64,000 bases of DNA from Niveispirillum irakense DSM 11586 (GTDB taxonomy: Bacteria > Pseudomonadota > Alphaproteobacteria > Azospirillales > Azospirillaceae). Below, piece by piece: positions 8,073 to 17,107 of this stretch (position 1 is the first letter of the stretch; the number at the start of each line of letters is the position of its first letter). The DNA is taken from the NCBI RefSeq assembly GCF_000429645.1, contig NZ_KE386933.1, forward strand, positions 496,001 to 560,000, written 5' to 3'. Below the pieces are notes generated by a model. That model made no database searches and was not told the DNA's origin. It saw only the letters and a program-made list of their open reading frames with translations. A program made the position numbers and the translations under genes.

Positions 8073-9424
8073 GAAGGGCGCGGCATGTTCTGGGCGCAGG
8101 CCCGCACCAACGGGTTAAGGGTGAAACGGTCGCCGGCACTGCGCTCCAGCATGGATTTTTCATGCAGGCTGCCCAGCCATCCCGCTGGGCGGGACGGCTG
8201 GCCCTGGTCGGCCAGCAGCTTTTCCGCCTCCGGCATGGCGAAATCACCCGGCTGATCGGCCAGTGCCCGCAGGGCCTGACGTTCCGAAGGGGTCAGCAAA
8301 TTGAAAGCCCAGCCCATGGCCGCGCTCACGGAATGGTGGCGTGACGGGCCGGGGCGGCGCATGCCGGGCAGGGCATGCATGGGGTCCCGGCTGGCACTGG
8401 CGGTAGCATCCAGCCCCAGCAGGCTGGTGGCGCGGGCCGCAATCTCCACCCCCAGCGGGACGCCGCCCAGATGGCGGCAGATGCGGGCAATCGTGGGGGC
8501 GGCGGCTTGATCGCCATGGAAATCCAGACCGGCGGCGCTGGCCGCCTCCAGGAACAGGGAGGTGGCGGCGGCAGGTGTCCGATCATCCTCCACGCCGGGC
8601 ATCCCCAGGGGGGAAAGGCGCACGCAGTAGGGTCGCAGCCGGCGATGGGCGACATGGGACGTGATCAGGATGCCGGCCTGCGGGCAGCTTTCCATGATCC
8701 GCAGCACAAGGTCCAGTGCCCCGTCGCCCAGCAATTCTGCCCCGTCCAGCACCAGCAGACACTGGCGCTGGCCGATGGCGGCCAGCAGGGTTGCCACCAA
8801 GGCGCCCTGGATATTCAGACCAAGGGGGGCGGCGATCCGGGCTGCCAGCATATCGGCGGCGGGGGCGGGCACGCCATTCAGCCCCACCAGCCATTGACCA
8901 TCGGGGAAATCCGGGGCCAGTGCGCGGGCGGCGGCCAGGGCCAGCCGGGTTTTGCCCGTGCCGGACAGGCCGGTGATGACCAGCAGCCGGTCCCGCCGCA
9001 TCAGCTTCAGCACATTGGCCAGTTCCACCTCGCGCCCGGACAGGGGGGCCAGCGTGTGGGGGATATTGCCGATCGCGTGGGGCTGGTTTGGCACCGCCAG
9101 CCGGTACCCACGGCCATGGACGGTCAGGATCACCGATCCGTCACTGTCGCCGATGGCGGCGCGCAGGCCGGAAATCTGCACCGCCACATTGGCGGGATCC
9201 ACAATCTGGCCCGGCCATACCCGGTCCAGCAGATATGAAGAGGACACCTCCTGCCCGACATGGTCGGCCAGGATGGACAGAAGGGTGGTCGCCCGGCGTC
9301 CCAGCGGTATGGCAGCACCAGCCCGACAGGTCAGCCTTCCGCTGGCCCGGTCAAAGCGATAGGCCCCCACCGGCATATCCGCCGGGGCCGGTTTGTCGGT
9401 TCCACGATCCGTTTCCGGTTGCAT
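8069..9424 (-). CDS. Winged-helix DNA-binding protein with STAND/NB-ARC-type ATPase domain
   Basis: A 451-residue protein. Residues 17-110 are an OmpR/PhoB-type effector domain ending HGRGYRLAV. Residues 130-400 are a P-loop ATPase with Walker A GLSGTGKTR (152-160) and Walker B CLLVLDGAE (222-230). It lacks the long C-terminal helical-repeat region of the related gene at 10466, so it is a short member. The binding-protein gene overlaps its end. It probably regulates transcription, with ATP binding as a switch. No clear operator was identified. Confidence 0.82.
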   Translation of the reverse strand: MQPETDRGTDKPAPADMPVGAYRFDRASGRLTCRAGAAIPLGRRATTLLSILADHVGQEVSSSYLLDRVWPGQIVDPANVAVQISGLRAAIGDSDGSVILTVHGRGYRLAVPNQPHAIGNIPHTLAPLSGREVELANVLKLMRRDRLLVITGLSGTGKTRLALAAARALAPDFPDGQWLVGLNGVPAPAADMLAARIAAPLGLNIQGALVATLLAAIGQRQCLLVLDGAELLGDGALDLVLRIMESCPQAGILITSHVAHRRLRPYCVRLSPLGMPGVEDDRTPAAATSLFLEAASAAGLDFHGDQAAAPTIARICRHLGGVPLGVEIAARATSLLGLDATASASRDPMHALPGMRRPGPSRHHSVSAAMGWAFNLLTPSERQALRALADQPGDFAMPEAEKLLADQGQPSRPAGWLGSLHEKSMLERSAGDRFTLNPLVRACAQNMPRPS

Positions 9425-9489
9425 GTCGCCCCCTTCCCCCGCAGACGACGGTTCCTGTCCTGATAGAGACAGGAACCGCCAATCTATCC

Positions 9490-10317
9490 TTAACTGGTTG
9501 CGAAGGCCAGCAGGTCGGCATTCAGCCGTTCTTTATGGGTATCCGTCACGCCATGCGGCCCGCCTTCATAAACCTTCAACTCCGCATGGGGGACCAGCCG
9601 GGCCACGGCGCGGCCGGCGGCGTCGATCGGCACCACCTGATCGGCATCGCCATGGATGACCAGGGTGGGCAGGCCGTCGAACGACTTCAGATCCTCGGTG
9701 AAGTCGGTTTCCGAGAAGGCCTTGATGCAGTCATAGGTGGCCTTGTGGCTGGCCTGCATGCCTTGCGCCCAGAAACTGTCGATCATCCCTTGCGACGGGG
9801 TGGCGTCGGGCTTGTTGAAGCCGAAGAATGGGCCGGACGCGATATCCTGGTACAGCTTGGACCGGTCGGCCAGGCTGGCCGCGCGCAATCCGTCAAAGAC
9901 CTCCATCGGCAGGCCGCCCGGATTGGCATCCGTCTTCAGCATCAGCGGCGGAACCGCGCCGACCAAGGCGATCTTGGCGACACGGGCCTTGCCATGGCGT
10001 GCGACATAGCGGGTCACCTCGCCGCCGCCAGTGGAAAAGCCGACCAGCACCGCATCGCGCAGGTCCAGCGTTTCCATCAACTGGGCCAGATCGTCGGCAT
10101 AAGTGTCCATGTCATGGCCGTGCCAGGGCTGGCTGGACCGGCCATGGCCGCGCCGGTCATGGGCGATGGCGCGTAGCCCGTTGGAGGCCAGATGGAACAT
10201 CTGGGCTTCCCAGCTATCCGCGTTCAACGGCCAGCCATGGCTGAACACCACGGGCCGTCCGCTGCCCCAATCCTTGTAATAAATCTGCGTGCCGTCATCC
10301 GTGATGATCGTGCCCAT
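9490..10317 (-). CDS. Alpha/beta hydrolase (arylesterase / chloroperoxidase-like)
   Basis: A 275-residue protein with the fold landmarks of non-haem haloperoxidase-like esterases: [11 protein letters not shown] (oxyanion region), [10 protein letters not shown], the nucleophile elbow [20 protein letters not shown] with the acid, and GGPHGV with the catalytic His. Cofactor-free members hydrolyse esters and can perform perhydrolysis. The start at 10317 is the first ATG and the family opening [17 protein letters not shown] follows directly. It is divergent from the large regulator gene, which may control it. Confidence 0.88.
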   Translation of the reverse strand: MGTIITDDGTQIYYKDWGSGRPVVFSHGWPLNADSWEAQMFHLASNGLRAIAHDRRGHGRSSQPWHGHDMDTYADDLAQLMETLDLRDAVLVGFSTGGGEVTRYVARHGKARVAKIALVGAVPPLMLKTDANPGGLPMEVFDGLRAASLADRSKLYQDIASGPFFGFNKPDATPSQGMIDSFWAQGMQASHKATYDCIKAFSETDFTEDLKSFDGLPTLVIHGDADQVVPIDAAGRAVARLVPHAELKVYEGGPHGVTDTHKERLNADLLAFATS

Positions 10318-10465
10318 GGATGTTCTCCGCTTTCGTGCTGGCTGCTGGGCCGGCGCTGGCGCCGGGATGGCTCCAGCGGGATCGGCCGATGGAACTATTC
10401 AGCGGAAAAACGGATCGGGGGTGTTAAAAGAAATAAAATCCGTGCCCTATGTACAAAGTCCAGGC

Positions 10466-12991
10466 ATGGTCCCTTGGCCTTCCCCGATGCCCCCTTGCGT
10501 CTTTATGAATATCGCAACGACCGATCGCTATATGCTGGACACTGTCCGTCGGCGCCTGCTGCGGAATGGGGAGCCTGTTGCCTTGGGTGATCGTGCCTTC
10601 GATCTGCTGCTGGCCCTGGCCGGCGGGGAGGGGCTGCCCGTTCCCGCCGATGATTTAACGGCCCGTGTCTGGCCGGGCGTGACGGTCAGTGCCGGCAATC
10701 TACGGGTTCAGATTCGTACATTGCGGCGGGCGCTGGGCGACGATGCGGTGGAGAATGTGCCGGGTGTGGGTTATCGGCTGACGCTGCCCTTGACCCCGGC
10801 GGGCATTGCTGGGCCGGGTTCGTCGGTCCTGGCTGAAGAGGTGCTGGTCGGTCGCGAGGAGGAACTGGCCCGTCTGCAGGACCTGCTGGGGCGGTCCCGG
10901 CTGGTGACGATCATCGGTCCTGGTGGTGTCGGTAAGACCTGTCTGGCCCGTGCCGCAGCGGACCGGTGCGAGGGGCTGCGTGTCGTTCATGTGGAACTGG
11001 CGCCTGTGCGGCAGCCGGGACTGGTGCCGGTGGTCACGGCGGCGGCCTTGTCCATCCCGGTGCTGACCACGGATATGATCGGCGCCATTCAGAAAGCGCT
11101 GGCCGACCAGCCGGCCCTGCTGGTGCTGGACAATGCCGAGCATCTGCTGGACGAGGTGGGGGAGTTCGCCGACAGCCTGCTGGGCACCTGCCCGGATTTG
11201 CGGCTGCTGCTGACCAGCCGTGAACCGCTGAATATCAGCGGTGAACAGTTGCTGCATCTCTGTCCCCTGTCCGTCCCGCCGGAGGATGAGGCGTCGCCGG
11301 CGGTGATCCGTACCTTCGCGGCGGTGGCACTGGTGCTGCGCAACCATCAGCGGGCTGGCTGGCCCGCCCTGGCGGATGCGGAGATGCCCGCCCTGGCCCG
11401 GCTGTGCCGACAGTTGGATGGGTTGCCGCTGGCCCTGGTGCTGCTGGCAGCAAGGCTTCGGGATTGTTCAGTGGCGGATGTGGCCCAGGCGCTGGCCGAC
11501 CGGCTGCATCTGCCCCTGCCTTTGGGTGACGCCTATCGTCATGACAGCCTGGCCCATATGCTGGACTGGAGTTTCGATCTCCTGTCCGGGGAGGAGAAGC
11601 TGCTGCTCTCCCGTCTGGCGATCTTTGCCGGAACGTGGCAGCTCCCGGCGGCGATGGAAGTTTGCGGCGAAGCGCCCCTGTCCCCCCCTATCATCCCGGC
11701 GCTGGTGGCCAATCTGGTGGCGCGGTCGCTGGTGGCGGGGCCGGTGCAGACACAAAATCCTGGCCTGCGCATGCTGGAAACGATCCGCCAATATGTGGTG
11801 GCCCGCGACCCGGACCTGCTGCGGCGTGAGGGGCTGCATGCGCGGCTGGTGCGCCGGGTGGGCCATGACGCGCAGAGTTACTATTGGCAGTCTCAGCGCC
11901 TTGGATTGTCAAAAGCCGGATTGGAATCCGATTTTGCGGATCTTCGTACCGCGCTGGACTGGGCGCTTGGCGGCGGGGACATCCTGGCCGGTCAGGCTTT
12001 GGTTCCCGATGTGCTGCAGCCCTTTAACCGGGAGGGGCTTTATGCGGAGAGCGCCAGATATCTGACCCAGGCTTGGCTGGCGTGCGATGCCACGACGCCA
12101 CCGGTCCTGCGCGCGATGCTGGGGCTCGCCCTGCATGGGGAAGGGGTCCCGATCCGGCTGCCGTATCACGCCTATCGGCGGGATTATGCCCGTGATGAGC
12201 TTTGGGATGCTGTTGCGGCCTTGGAGAGTGGGCGGGATTATCCGGCATATTGGCTGGCCAGAGGATTGGTTAATGCCGGATGGGTTTTACGTTACACGGG
12301 CGACCCCGCACAGACGCAGATCTTATGGGCACGGGCGGCTGCGGTTGCTGAAGCCGCCGGCAGTTATAACGATCAGTCGGCGGTCCTGTCCCTGATTGGG
12401 TGGGCGGCGGGGTGTGATGGCGACATGGAAACCGCGCGCCGCAGCTTTGACCAGTCGCTGGAGATTGCCGGGCGTATTGGGCTGCAGGGAAACCTGACCT
12501 TGTTGCGTTATGCCGATGCCGAGTTCACCAATGGCTTCACCGATCGGGCCATCGCGATGGCACAGGAGGCCATTAAGGATATGGCGGGCCTGCAGCCGGC
12601 CCTGCGCCAGACCCTTTCCGCCAACCTTGCAAGCTATCTGCTGTTAAATGACCGGCTGGAAGAAGCGGTGCCCCATGCCCTTCAGGCGTTGCGGGTATTG
12701 ATCCGCCATCAATATACCCATGCCTTTGCCTGGACCTTCGAGCGCGGAGCCCTGATCGCGGCCCGGTCAGGCGAGATGGTTTTTGCAAGGCAGTTGATGA
12801 TGCTGGGCGAGGAGCATCTTATTCGTGACCATCGCGACCGGACAGGCCCGGAAAAGATGGTGCATCAGCGTCTGGTCGCCGCCTTGGGCACTGACCATGC
12901 CGGCGTGCCCGTGCTGACACAGGAAGAAGCGCTGGAGCGGCTGGTCCTGCTGCTGGAAATGGGCCAGGCCGCCGCGCCTGTCTCGGGTTAA
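10466..12991 (+). CDS. Large winged-helix / predicted ATPase regulator with C-terminal helical repeats
   Basis: About 841 residues. The N-terminal OmpR/PhoB-type effector domain (RRRLLRNGEPVALGDRAFD to VENVPGVGYRLTL) is followed by a STAND ATPase with Walker A GPGGVGKTC and Walker B LLVLDNAE, then about 400 residues of TPR-like helical repeats. This is the usual length for the predicted-ATPase regulators. The start is uncertain: ATGs at 10466, 10487 and 10505 and GTGs at 10421 and 10442 all lack a convincing ribosome site; 10505 is the latest that keeps the whole domain. It is divergent from the alpha/beta hydrolase and homologous to the shorter regulator at 8069. Confidence 0.85.
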   Translation: MVPWPSPMPPCVFMNIATTDRYMLDTVRRRLLRNGEPVALGDRAFDLLLALAGGEGLPVPADDLTARVWPGVTVSAGNLRVQIRTLRRALGDDAVENVPGVGYRLTLPLTPAGIAGPGSSVLAEEVLVGREEELARLQDLLGRSRLVTIIGPGGVGKTCLARAAADRCEGLRVVHVELAPVRQPGLVPVVTAAALSIPVLTTDMIGAIQKALADQPALLVLDNAEHLLDEVGEFADSLLGTCPDLRLLLTSREPLNISGEQLLHLCPLSVPPEDEASPAVIRTFAAVALVLRNHQRAGWPALADAEMPALARLCRQLDGLPLALVLLAARLRDCSVADVAQALADRLHLPLPLGDAYRHDSLAHMLDWSFDLLSGEEKLLLSRLAIFAGTWQLPAAMEVCGEAPLSPPIIPALVANLVARSLVAGPVQTQNPGLRMLETIRQYVVARDPDLLRREGLHARLVRRVGHDAQSYYWQSQRLGLSKAGLESDFADLRTALDWALGGGDILAGQALVPDVLQPFNREGLYAESARYLTQAWLACDATTPPVLRAMLGLALHGEGVPIRLPYHAYRRDYARDELWDAVAALESGRDYPAYWLARGLVNAGWVLRYTGDPAQTQILWARAAAVAEAAGSYNDQSAVLSLIGWAAGCDGDMETARRSFDQSLEIAGRIGLQGNLTLLRYADAEFTNGFTDRAIAMAQEAIKDMAGLQPALRQTLSANLASYLLLNDRLEEAVPHALQALRVLIRHQYTHAFAWTFERGALIAARSGEMVFARQLMMLGEEHLIRDHRDRTGPEKMVHQRLVAALGTDHAGVPVLTQEEALERLVLLLEMGQAAAPVSG

Positions 12992-13084
12992 AAGTTCTAA
13001 AGCCGGTTGCTGCGCCCGCGCAAGGGCGGGCCTGGGGATTCTAGGATCGGGGTGTCTTCCCTGATTTCCCGGAACGGTCTTCCC

Positions 13085-13453
13085 ATGGCATATCGGCATG
13101 ACGCTTGCGAACCGGCCCTGCGTGGCGGGCTGGCGCCCTGGCAGATAAAGCGGGTTCTGGCGACGATGGACGCAAACCCCGTCAGTGTGCCCGCCATTGC
13201 CGATCTGGCGCAGGCCTGCGGCGTTTCCCCCGGCCATTTCTCCCGCGCCTTCAAGCAGACGACGGGCAAGCCGCCGCACCAATGGTTGATGGAGAGGCGG
13301 GTGGAGCGGGCCAAGGGTCTGCTGCTGGCCCTGGATGTCACCATTTCCACGGTTGCGCAGGAATGTGGCTTTGCCGACCAAAGCCACCTGACCCGCGTGT
13401 TTGAGCGGGTGACGGGCACCACCCCCGGCCGTTGGCGCCGTGCCCGTTCATAG
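13085..13453 (+). CDS. AraC-family DNA-binding protein (DNA-binding domain only)
   Basis: A 122-residue protein made of two helix-turn-helix units: IADLAQACGVSPGHFSRAFKQTTG and VAQECGFADQSHLTRVFERVTGTTP. There is no sensor domain, as in MarA/SoxS-size regulators. The frame is open back to a TTG at 13007, but ATG 13085 is the first good start. It converges on the M61 peptidase gene with a 6-base gap and follows the large ATPase regulator on the same strand. Target unknown. Confidence 0.88.
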   Translation: MAYRHDACEPALRGGLAPWQIKRVLATMDANPVSVPAIADLAQACGVSPGHFSRAFKQTTGKPPHQWLMERRVERAKGLLLALDVTISTVAQECGFADQSHLTRVFERVTGTTPGRWRRARS

Positions 13454-13459
13454 CCCGAT

Positions 13460-15181
13460 CTATCGGGCGGGTGCGCGTTCCCATTGCCAGGCATCCACCT
13501 CTTCCCCGCGCGGCTGATAGCGGATTTCCAGCCGTTCTTCCCCCCGCTTGATATCCAGCACCAGCCAGCCTTCCTGCTGCCCCTGCAACCCGTCCTGGCC
13601 GACCGGCTTCATGATCTGGTCGCCATCGCGCAAGCCCGCGCGGTCCGCGGCAGAACCGGGGATCACGCCACTGACCATGCGGGGGTTACGGGTCAGGCTG
13701 GTGGGGTCGAAACCCAGTTCATAGCGGCGCAGGCGCTTCGTCGTGCGCTGGAACTGCGGCCCGAACGCATCTGATGCAGGCAGGACCAGAGCGCCCTTCA
13801 TCATGGCCTGGAATTCGGTCAAGCCCTGGGTGCCCAGTTCCTTCGTGATCAGGCTTTCCCAATCCGCCTGGACCAGCTTTTCCCCGGCTTTGCGCCGGGC
13901 CAGCAGCAGATGGACCAGATCGTCCAGCGACCGCTTGCCCTTGCTTTGCTGGCGCAATTGCCAATCGACATGGGCGAAATAGAGCGAAGCGCGGTCATAG
14001 GGCAGCACGCGCACCCGCGTATCCGCCCAGAAGCGGCTGGGGATCTCGTCATTGGGCGTATTGGCCAGCGCGTTGGTGTAGTAGCGCCCGGCATGAAAAT
14101 TCAGATCCTTCAGGAACTGGTCTTCGTCGATCATCCCGGCGCGCAGCGGTAGGGCGCGCTGGTAGAACACGGCCAGCCCCTCCCCGAACCAGGAAGAGAG
14201 CAGTCCCTTGGGTTCATCCAGGGAATTGACCCAGGTGTGCAGCATCTCATGCGCAAGCGTGATTTTCAGATCATCCAGGTCGGTCTTGTCATCGAAGGTG
14301 AGCGCGAAGGAATTGGTCAACTCTACCCCGCCGCCGGGATTGACCGGGTTGGGCCGCATGAACACGCCGTAAGCGCCGGGCGTGCTGTCACCGAAGAAGC
14401 GGGAATAGAAGGCGTGCAGCGTGTCACCCCAGGCCAGCAGCCCCCCGCCATCAAAAGGCGGGTTGCCCTGCCAACTGCCAAAATAGCCTTTGGACTGTCC
14501 ATCGGCCGGATAAAGCCCGACCGTGCCCGCCATGTAATAGGTGTCGCTCAGCCGTTCTGCCGGTTGATCTGTCAGGTTGGCATTGCCGATGCCCAGGCTG
14601 GACAGGCCCACCGCCCCTTGCGGCTGTGCCGACAGGTCCCAGCGCAGGCTGATATCATAAGGACGGCTGCTGTCGGCGGGCAGGATCACGAAATTATTGC
14701 CGGCGGCGGAAAAGCCACCCGTCTCGCTGCGCAGATTATAAGGCGGGGCCGCCCCGCGTACCAAGGGCGCGTTGGTAATGGGGGCACGATAGCGCACCGT
14801 CACGGTGCCGGACACAGCCCGGTCCGCGTGCCAGATGCGATAGGCGGTCAGGCCCTGTTCCGGTTCGTCATGACTGGTCAGGGAGAGGGGGCCCTGGCTG
14901 TCTGTGGCGGTCAGGCCGGTGATGGCATCGGCCACGGTCACGACATTGCTGGCGACCGTGGGCAGGCGCAGCAGCCCTTCGCCCGCCGGCGTCTGCATGT
15001 CCGTCAGGGTGATTTCCACATCGACATACGGGACAAGGCTCGTTGCCTCCGCTGACGCTGGCTTCAATACCAGGGAGAGGGCGGGTCCGGCCGTCTGGGC
15101 CCAGGCTGCCGGCATGGCTGCCAGCATCGGCAATGCCAGGGTGGTGATCAGCAGGCTTCGCCGCAGAACAGCAGACATCAT
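13460..15181 (-). CDS. M61-family zinc aminopeptidase with PDZ domain, secreted
   Basis: A 573-residue protein. A Sec signal (LLITTLALPMLAAMPAAWA) precedes an N-terminal beta domain. The zinc motif HEMLHTW is followed by WFGEGLAVFYQ, supplying the third ligand Glu, as in glycyl aminopeptidase M61. A C-terminal PDZ-like segment (MVSGVIPGSAADRAGLRDGD) completes the family layout. ATG 15181 or 15178 follows AAGGGGAAG, deciding the start over the upstream ATG at 15202. It probably acts in the periplasm or outside. Monocistronic. Confidence 0.88.
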   Translation of the reverse strand: MMSAVLRRSLLITTLALPMLAAMPAAWAQTAGPALSLVLKPASAEATSLVPYVDVEITLTDMQTPAGEGLLRLPTVASNVVTVADAITGLTATDSQGPLSLTSHDEPEQGLTAYRIWHADRAVSGTVTVRYRAPITNAPLVRGAAPPYNLRSETGGFSAAGNNFVILPADSSRPYDISLRWDLSAQPQGAVGLSSLGIGNANLTDQPAERLSDTYYMAGTVGLYPADGQSKGYFGSWQGNPPFDGGGLLAWGDTLHAFYSRFFGDSTPGAYGVFMRPNPVNPGGGVELTNSFALTFDDKTDLDDLKITLAHEMLHTWVNSLDEPKGLLSSWFGEGLAVFYQRALPLRAGMIDEDQFLKDLNFHAGRYYTNALANTPNDEIPSRFWADTRVRVLPYDRASLYFAHVDWQLRQQSKGKRSLDDLVHLLLARRKAGEKLVQADWESLITKELGTQGLTEFQAMMKGALVLPASDAFGPQFQRTTKRLRRYELGFDPTSLTRNPRMVSGVIPGSAADRAGLRDGDQIMKPVGQDGLQGQQEGWLVLDIKRGEERLEIRYQPRGEEVDAWQWERAPAR

Positions 15182-15488
15182 CTTCCCCTTGGTATGGATC
15201 ATGCGCCCTTATGGTCGCCAACAGGGCCCGGTGGCGGCAATGGCCGCCAGGGCGGGGTTTTGAAATATCCATCCCCCAGCGGCTGGTCGCGCGCATAGAA
15301 ATTCCTGACATCTGTGGGCAACTACCCTCGATCCCCGGATTTTGCGATGCAGCATAAAAATGTCATGAAATGGCATGCCAACTGTAAAAGATCGCGTGAA
15401 GATGCCTGTTTTCCTGTGTCTTAGGCAGGATATTGCGGTGCGGGAGTCTTATGATCGGCCCTATATAGCGAGAGGGGCCTGACCGATC
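15182..15488. other. Intergenic divergent region, 307 bp
   Basis: It lies between the divergent M61 peptidase and YitT genes, so it should hold both promoters. The part at 15340-15400 is visibly AT-richer than the surroundings. I could not pick out a convincing -35/-10 pair, operator, RNA gene or terminator. Confidence 0.4.
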
Positions 15489-16133
15489 ATGATCCGCATC
15501 CATCACCGGCTTTACGAGGATGTTTTTGCGCTGGCGCTGGGCACGCTGCTCGTCTCCTTTGGCACCATGATCTATTCCCAGTCCCTGTTGCTGGTGGGCA
15601 GCATGGCGGGGCTGGCACTGCTGCTGCAATATGTGACGGGGGCTGGTTTCTGGCTGCTGTTCTTCGTGCTGAACCTGCCCTTCTATGTGCTGGCCTGGAA
15701 ACGGATGGGCTGGCGCTTCACGGTGCGCACTTTCATCGCGGTTTGTCTGGTATCGGCCCTGACCCGCCTGACCTCGCAATGGGTCGCATTTGCCAATATC
15801 CACCCGCTTTACGCCGCCCTGATTGGTGGCGGCTTGATCGGCACGGGCCTGTTGATCCTGTTTCGCCACCGGATCGGGTTGGGTGGGATCAACATTCTGG
15901 GCCTGTTCTTGCAGGAACGGTTCGGCATCCGGGCAGGCTATGTGCAACTGGCCTGGGATGGGCTCATCCTGCTGGGCGCCTTCTTCGTGCTGCCGCTGGA
16001 CAACCTCGCCCTCTCCGTTCTGGGGGCCGTCATTGCCAATATGATCATCGCTTTGAACCATCGGCCCGACCGTTATGTCGCCCGCAGCGCCGATCAGGCT
16101 CAATTATCTTCAGATCGGCCCCAGGCGGCATAA
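15489..16133 (+). CDS. YitT family (DUF161) integral membrane protein
   Basis: A 214-residue protein with five to six hydrophobic segments and the typical YitT pattern: FGTMIYSQSLLLVGSMAGLALLL near the N-terminus and RIGLGGINILGLFLQERFGI in the middle. Function in the family is not established. The start ATG at 15489 is preceded by GAGAGGGG about ten bases upstream. An Lrp-type regulator follows 88 bases later on the same strand and may be related functionally. Confidence 0.85.
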   Translation: MIRIHHRLYEDVFALALGTLLVSFGTMIYSQSLLLVGSMAGLALLLQYVTGAGFWLLFFVLNLPFYVLAWKRMGWRFTVRTFIAVCLVSALTRLTSQWVAFANIHPLYAALIGGGLIGTGLLILFRHRIGLGGINILGLFLQERFGIRAGYVQLAWDGLILLGAFFVLPLDNLALSVLGAVIANMIIALNHRPDRYVARSADQAQLSSDRPQAA

Positions 16134-16221
16134 ATGAACCGGAAACCATGTCTGCGCGGCATTAAATCTATTGCCGATGCCGGATAATAAGGGTTAGCGT
16201 ACCCCTGAACACGGAGGTATG

Positions 16222-16704
16222 ATGTCAGAAGAACTAACCCCAAGCGACATCCGTATTCTGGAACAATTGCAAAAGGACGCCTCGCTCTCCACCAGCGAAC
16301 TGGCGGACAAGGTGGGGCTGTCGCAATCGCCCTGCTGGCGGCGCCTGCAGCGATTGAAGGAAGAAGGTTATATCAAGGGGCAGGTGGCCCTGCTGGACCG
16401 GGAAAAGCTGGGGCCCAGCATGGTGATCTTCGCTGTCATCAAGATGGCGACCCTGAGCGAGGAACAGCGTTCCCAATTCATCCGCACCATCGAACTGACC
16501 CCGCAGATATTGGAGTGCTACACGATCTTCGGCGAGATGGACATCATGCTGAAGATCGATGCGCTTTCCATGTCCTGGTATCAGGATTTCATCTTCAACG
16601 TGGTGCTGAAGCTGCCGGGCGTGGTGGATGTGCAATCCACCGTGACGCTGAAGGAACTGAAATATACCACGGCCCTGCCGCTGCGGGGCAGCCGCGCTTT
16701 ATAA
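16222..16704 (+). CDS. Lrp/AsnC-family transcriptional regulator
   Basis: A 160-residue protein. The N-terminal helix-turn-helix (LSTSELADKVGLSQSPCWRR) and the C-terminal RAM ligand-binding domain (ILECYTIFGEMDIMLKI, VVDVQSTVTLKELK) give the whole family layout. These proteins respond to amino acids and control their transport or metabolism. Two adjacent ATGs exist at 16219 and 16222; the second has better spacing from GGAGG. The neighbouring YitT membrane protein is a plausible target. Confidence 0.92.
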   Translation: MSEELTPSDIRILEQLQKDASLSTSELADKVGLSQSPCWRRLQRLKEEGYIKGQVALLDREKLGPSMVIFAVIKMATLSEEQRSQFIRTIELTPQILECYTIFGEMDIMLKIDALSMSWYQDFIFNVVLKLPGVVDVQSTVTLKELKYTTALPLRGSRAL

Positions 16705-16710
16705 GGCGAG

Positions 16711-16739
16711 CGGCCCGCCGGGTTCTCCCCGCCGGGCCG
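16711..16739. terminator. GC-rich hairpin between convergent genes
   Basis: CGGCCCG at 16711-16717 pairs with CGGGCCG at 16733-16739, with a further CGGG/CCCG helix inside. No T-run follows on either strand, so it is a weak candidate for an intrinsic terminator shared by the Lrp-type gene and the leftward STAS operon. Confidence 0.35.
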
Positions 16740-16768
16740 GTTCGTCGCCATCGGAAATCAGCCAGGGC

Positions 16769-17107
16769 TCAGCCCAAAGTGGCGAGAGCTGCGGCACGGT
16801 CGGGCTGGATGGCGAAGATGGTGGAGAAGCCGCTGATATCGAACACTTCGCGCACATTGGGATGCAGGGCGCACAGCACCAGCTTCACCTGCCGGGCCTT
16901 GGCCTGTTTTGCCGCTTTCAGCAGGATGCGCAAGCCCGCGCTGCTGACATAATCCAGCCCGCCCATATCAATGATCGTGGCCGGCGCGCCAGCGATGGCG
17001 GCTGTCAGGGGGGCGTCAAGGGCGACGCTGGTCGTGCCGTCCAGCCGGCCATTCAGGCCGACCAGATTGGTGCTGCCGACCTGTTCCAATGCAATATCCA
17101 TCGCCAT
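16769..17107 (-). CDS. STAS-domain anti-sigma factor antagonist (SpoIIAA/RsbV type)
   Basis: A 112-residue single STAS domain. The phosphorylation loop DYVSSAGLR places the target serine at 55 or 56. Such proteins bind the kinase in unphosphorylated form, releasing its partner, and are reset by a PP2C phosphatase. ATG 17107 follows AGGGA with 7-base spacing and overlaps the kinase stop by one base; GTG 17110 is possible. It is the last gene of the leftward five-gene operon. The phosphatase at 23896 is the obvious partner. Confidence 0.92.
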   Translation of the reverse strand: MAMDIALEQVGSTNLVGLNGRLDGTTSVALDAPLTAAIAGAPATIIDMGGLDYVSSAGLRILLKAAKQAKARQVKLVLCALHPNVREVFDISGFSTIFAIQPDRAAALATLG

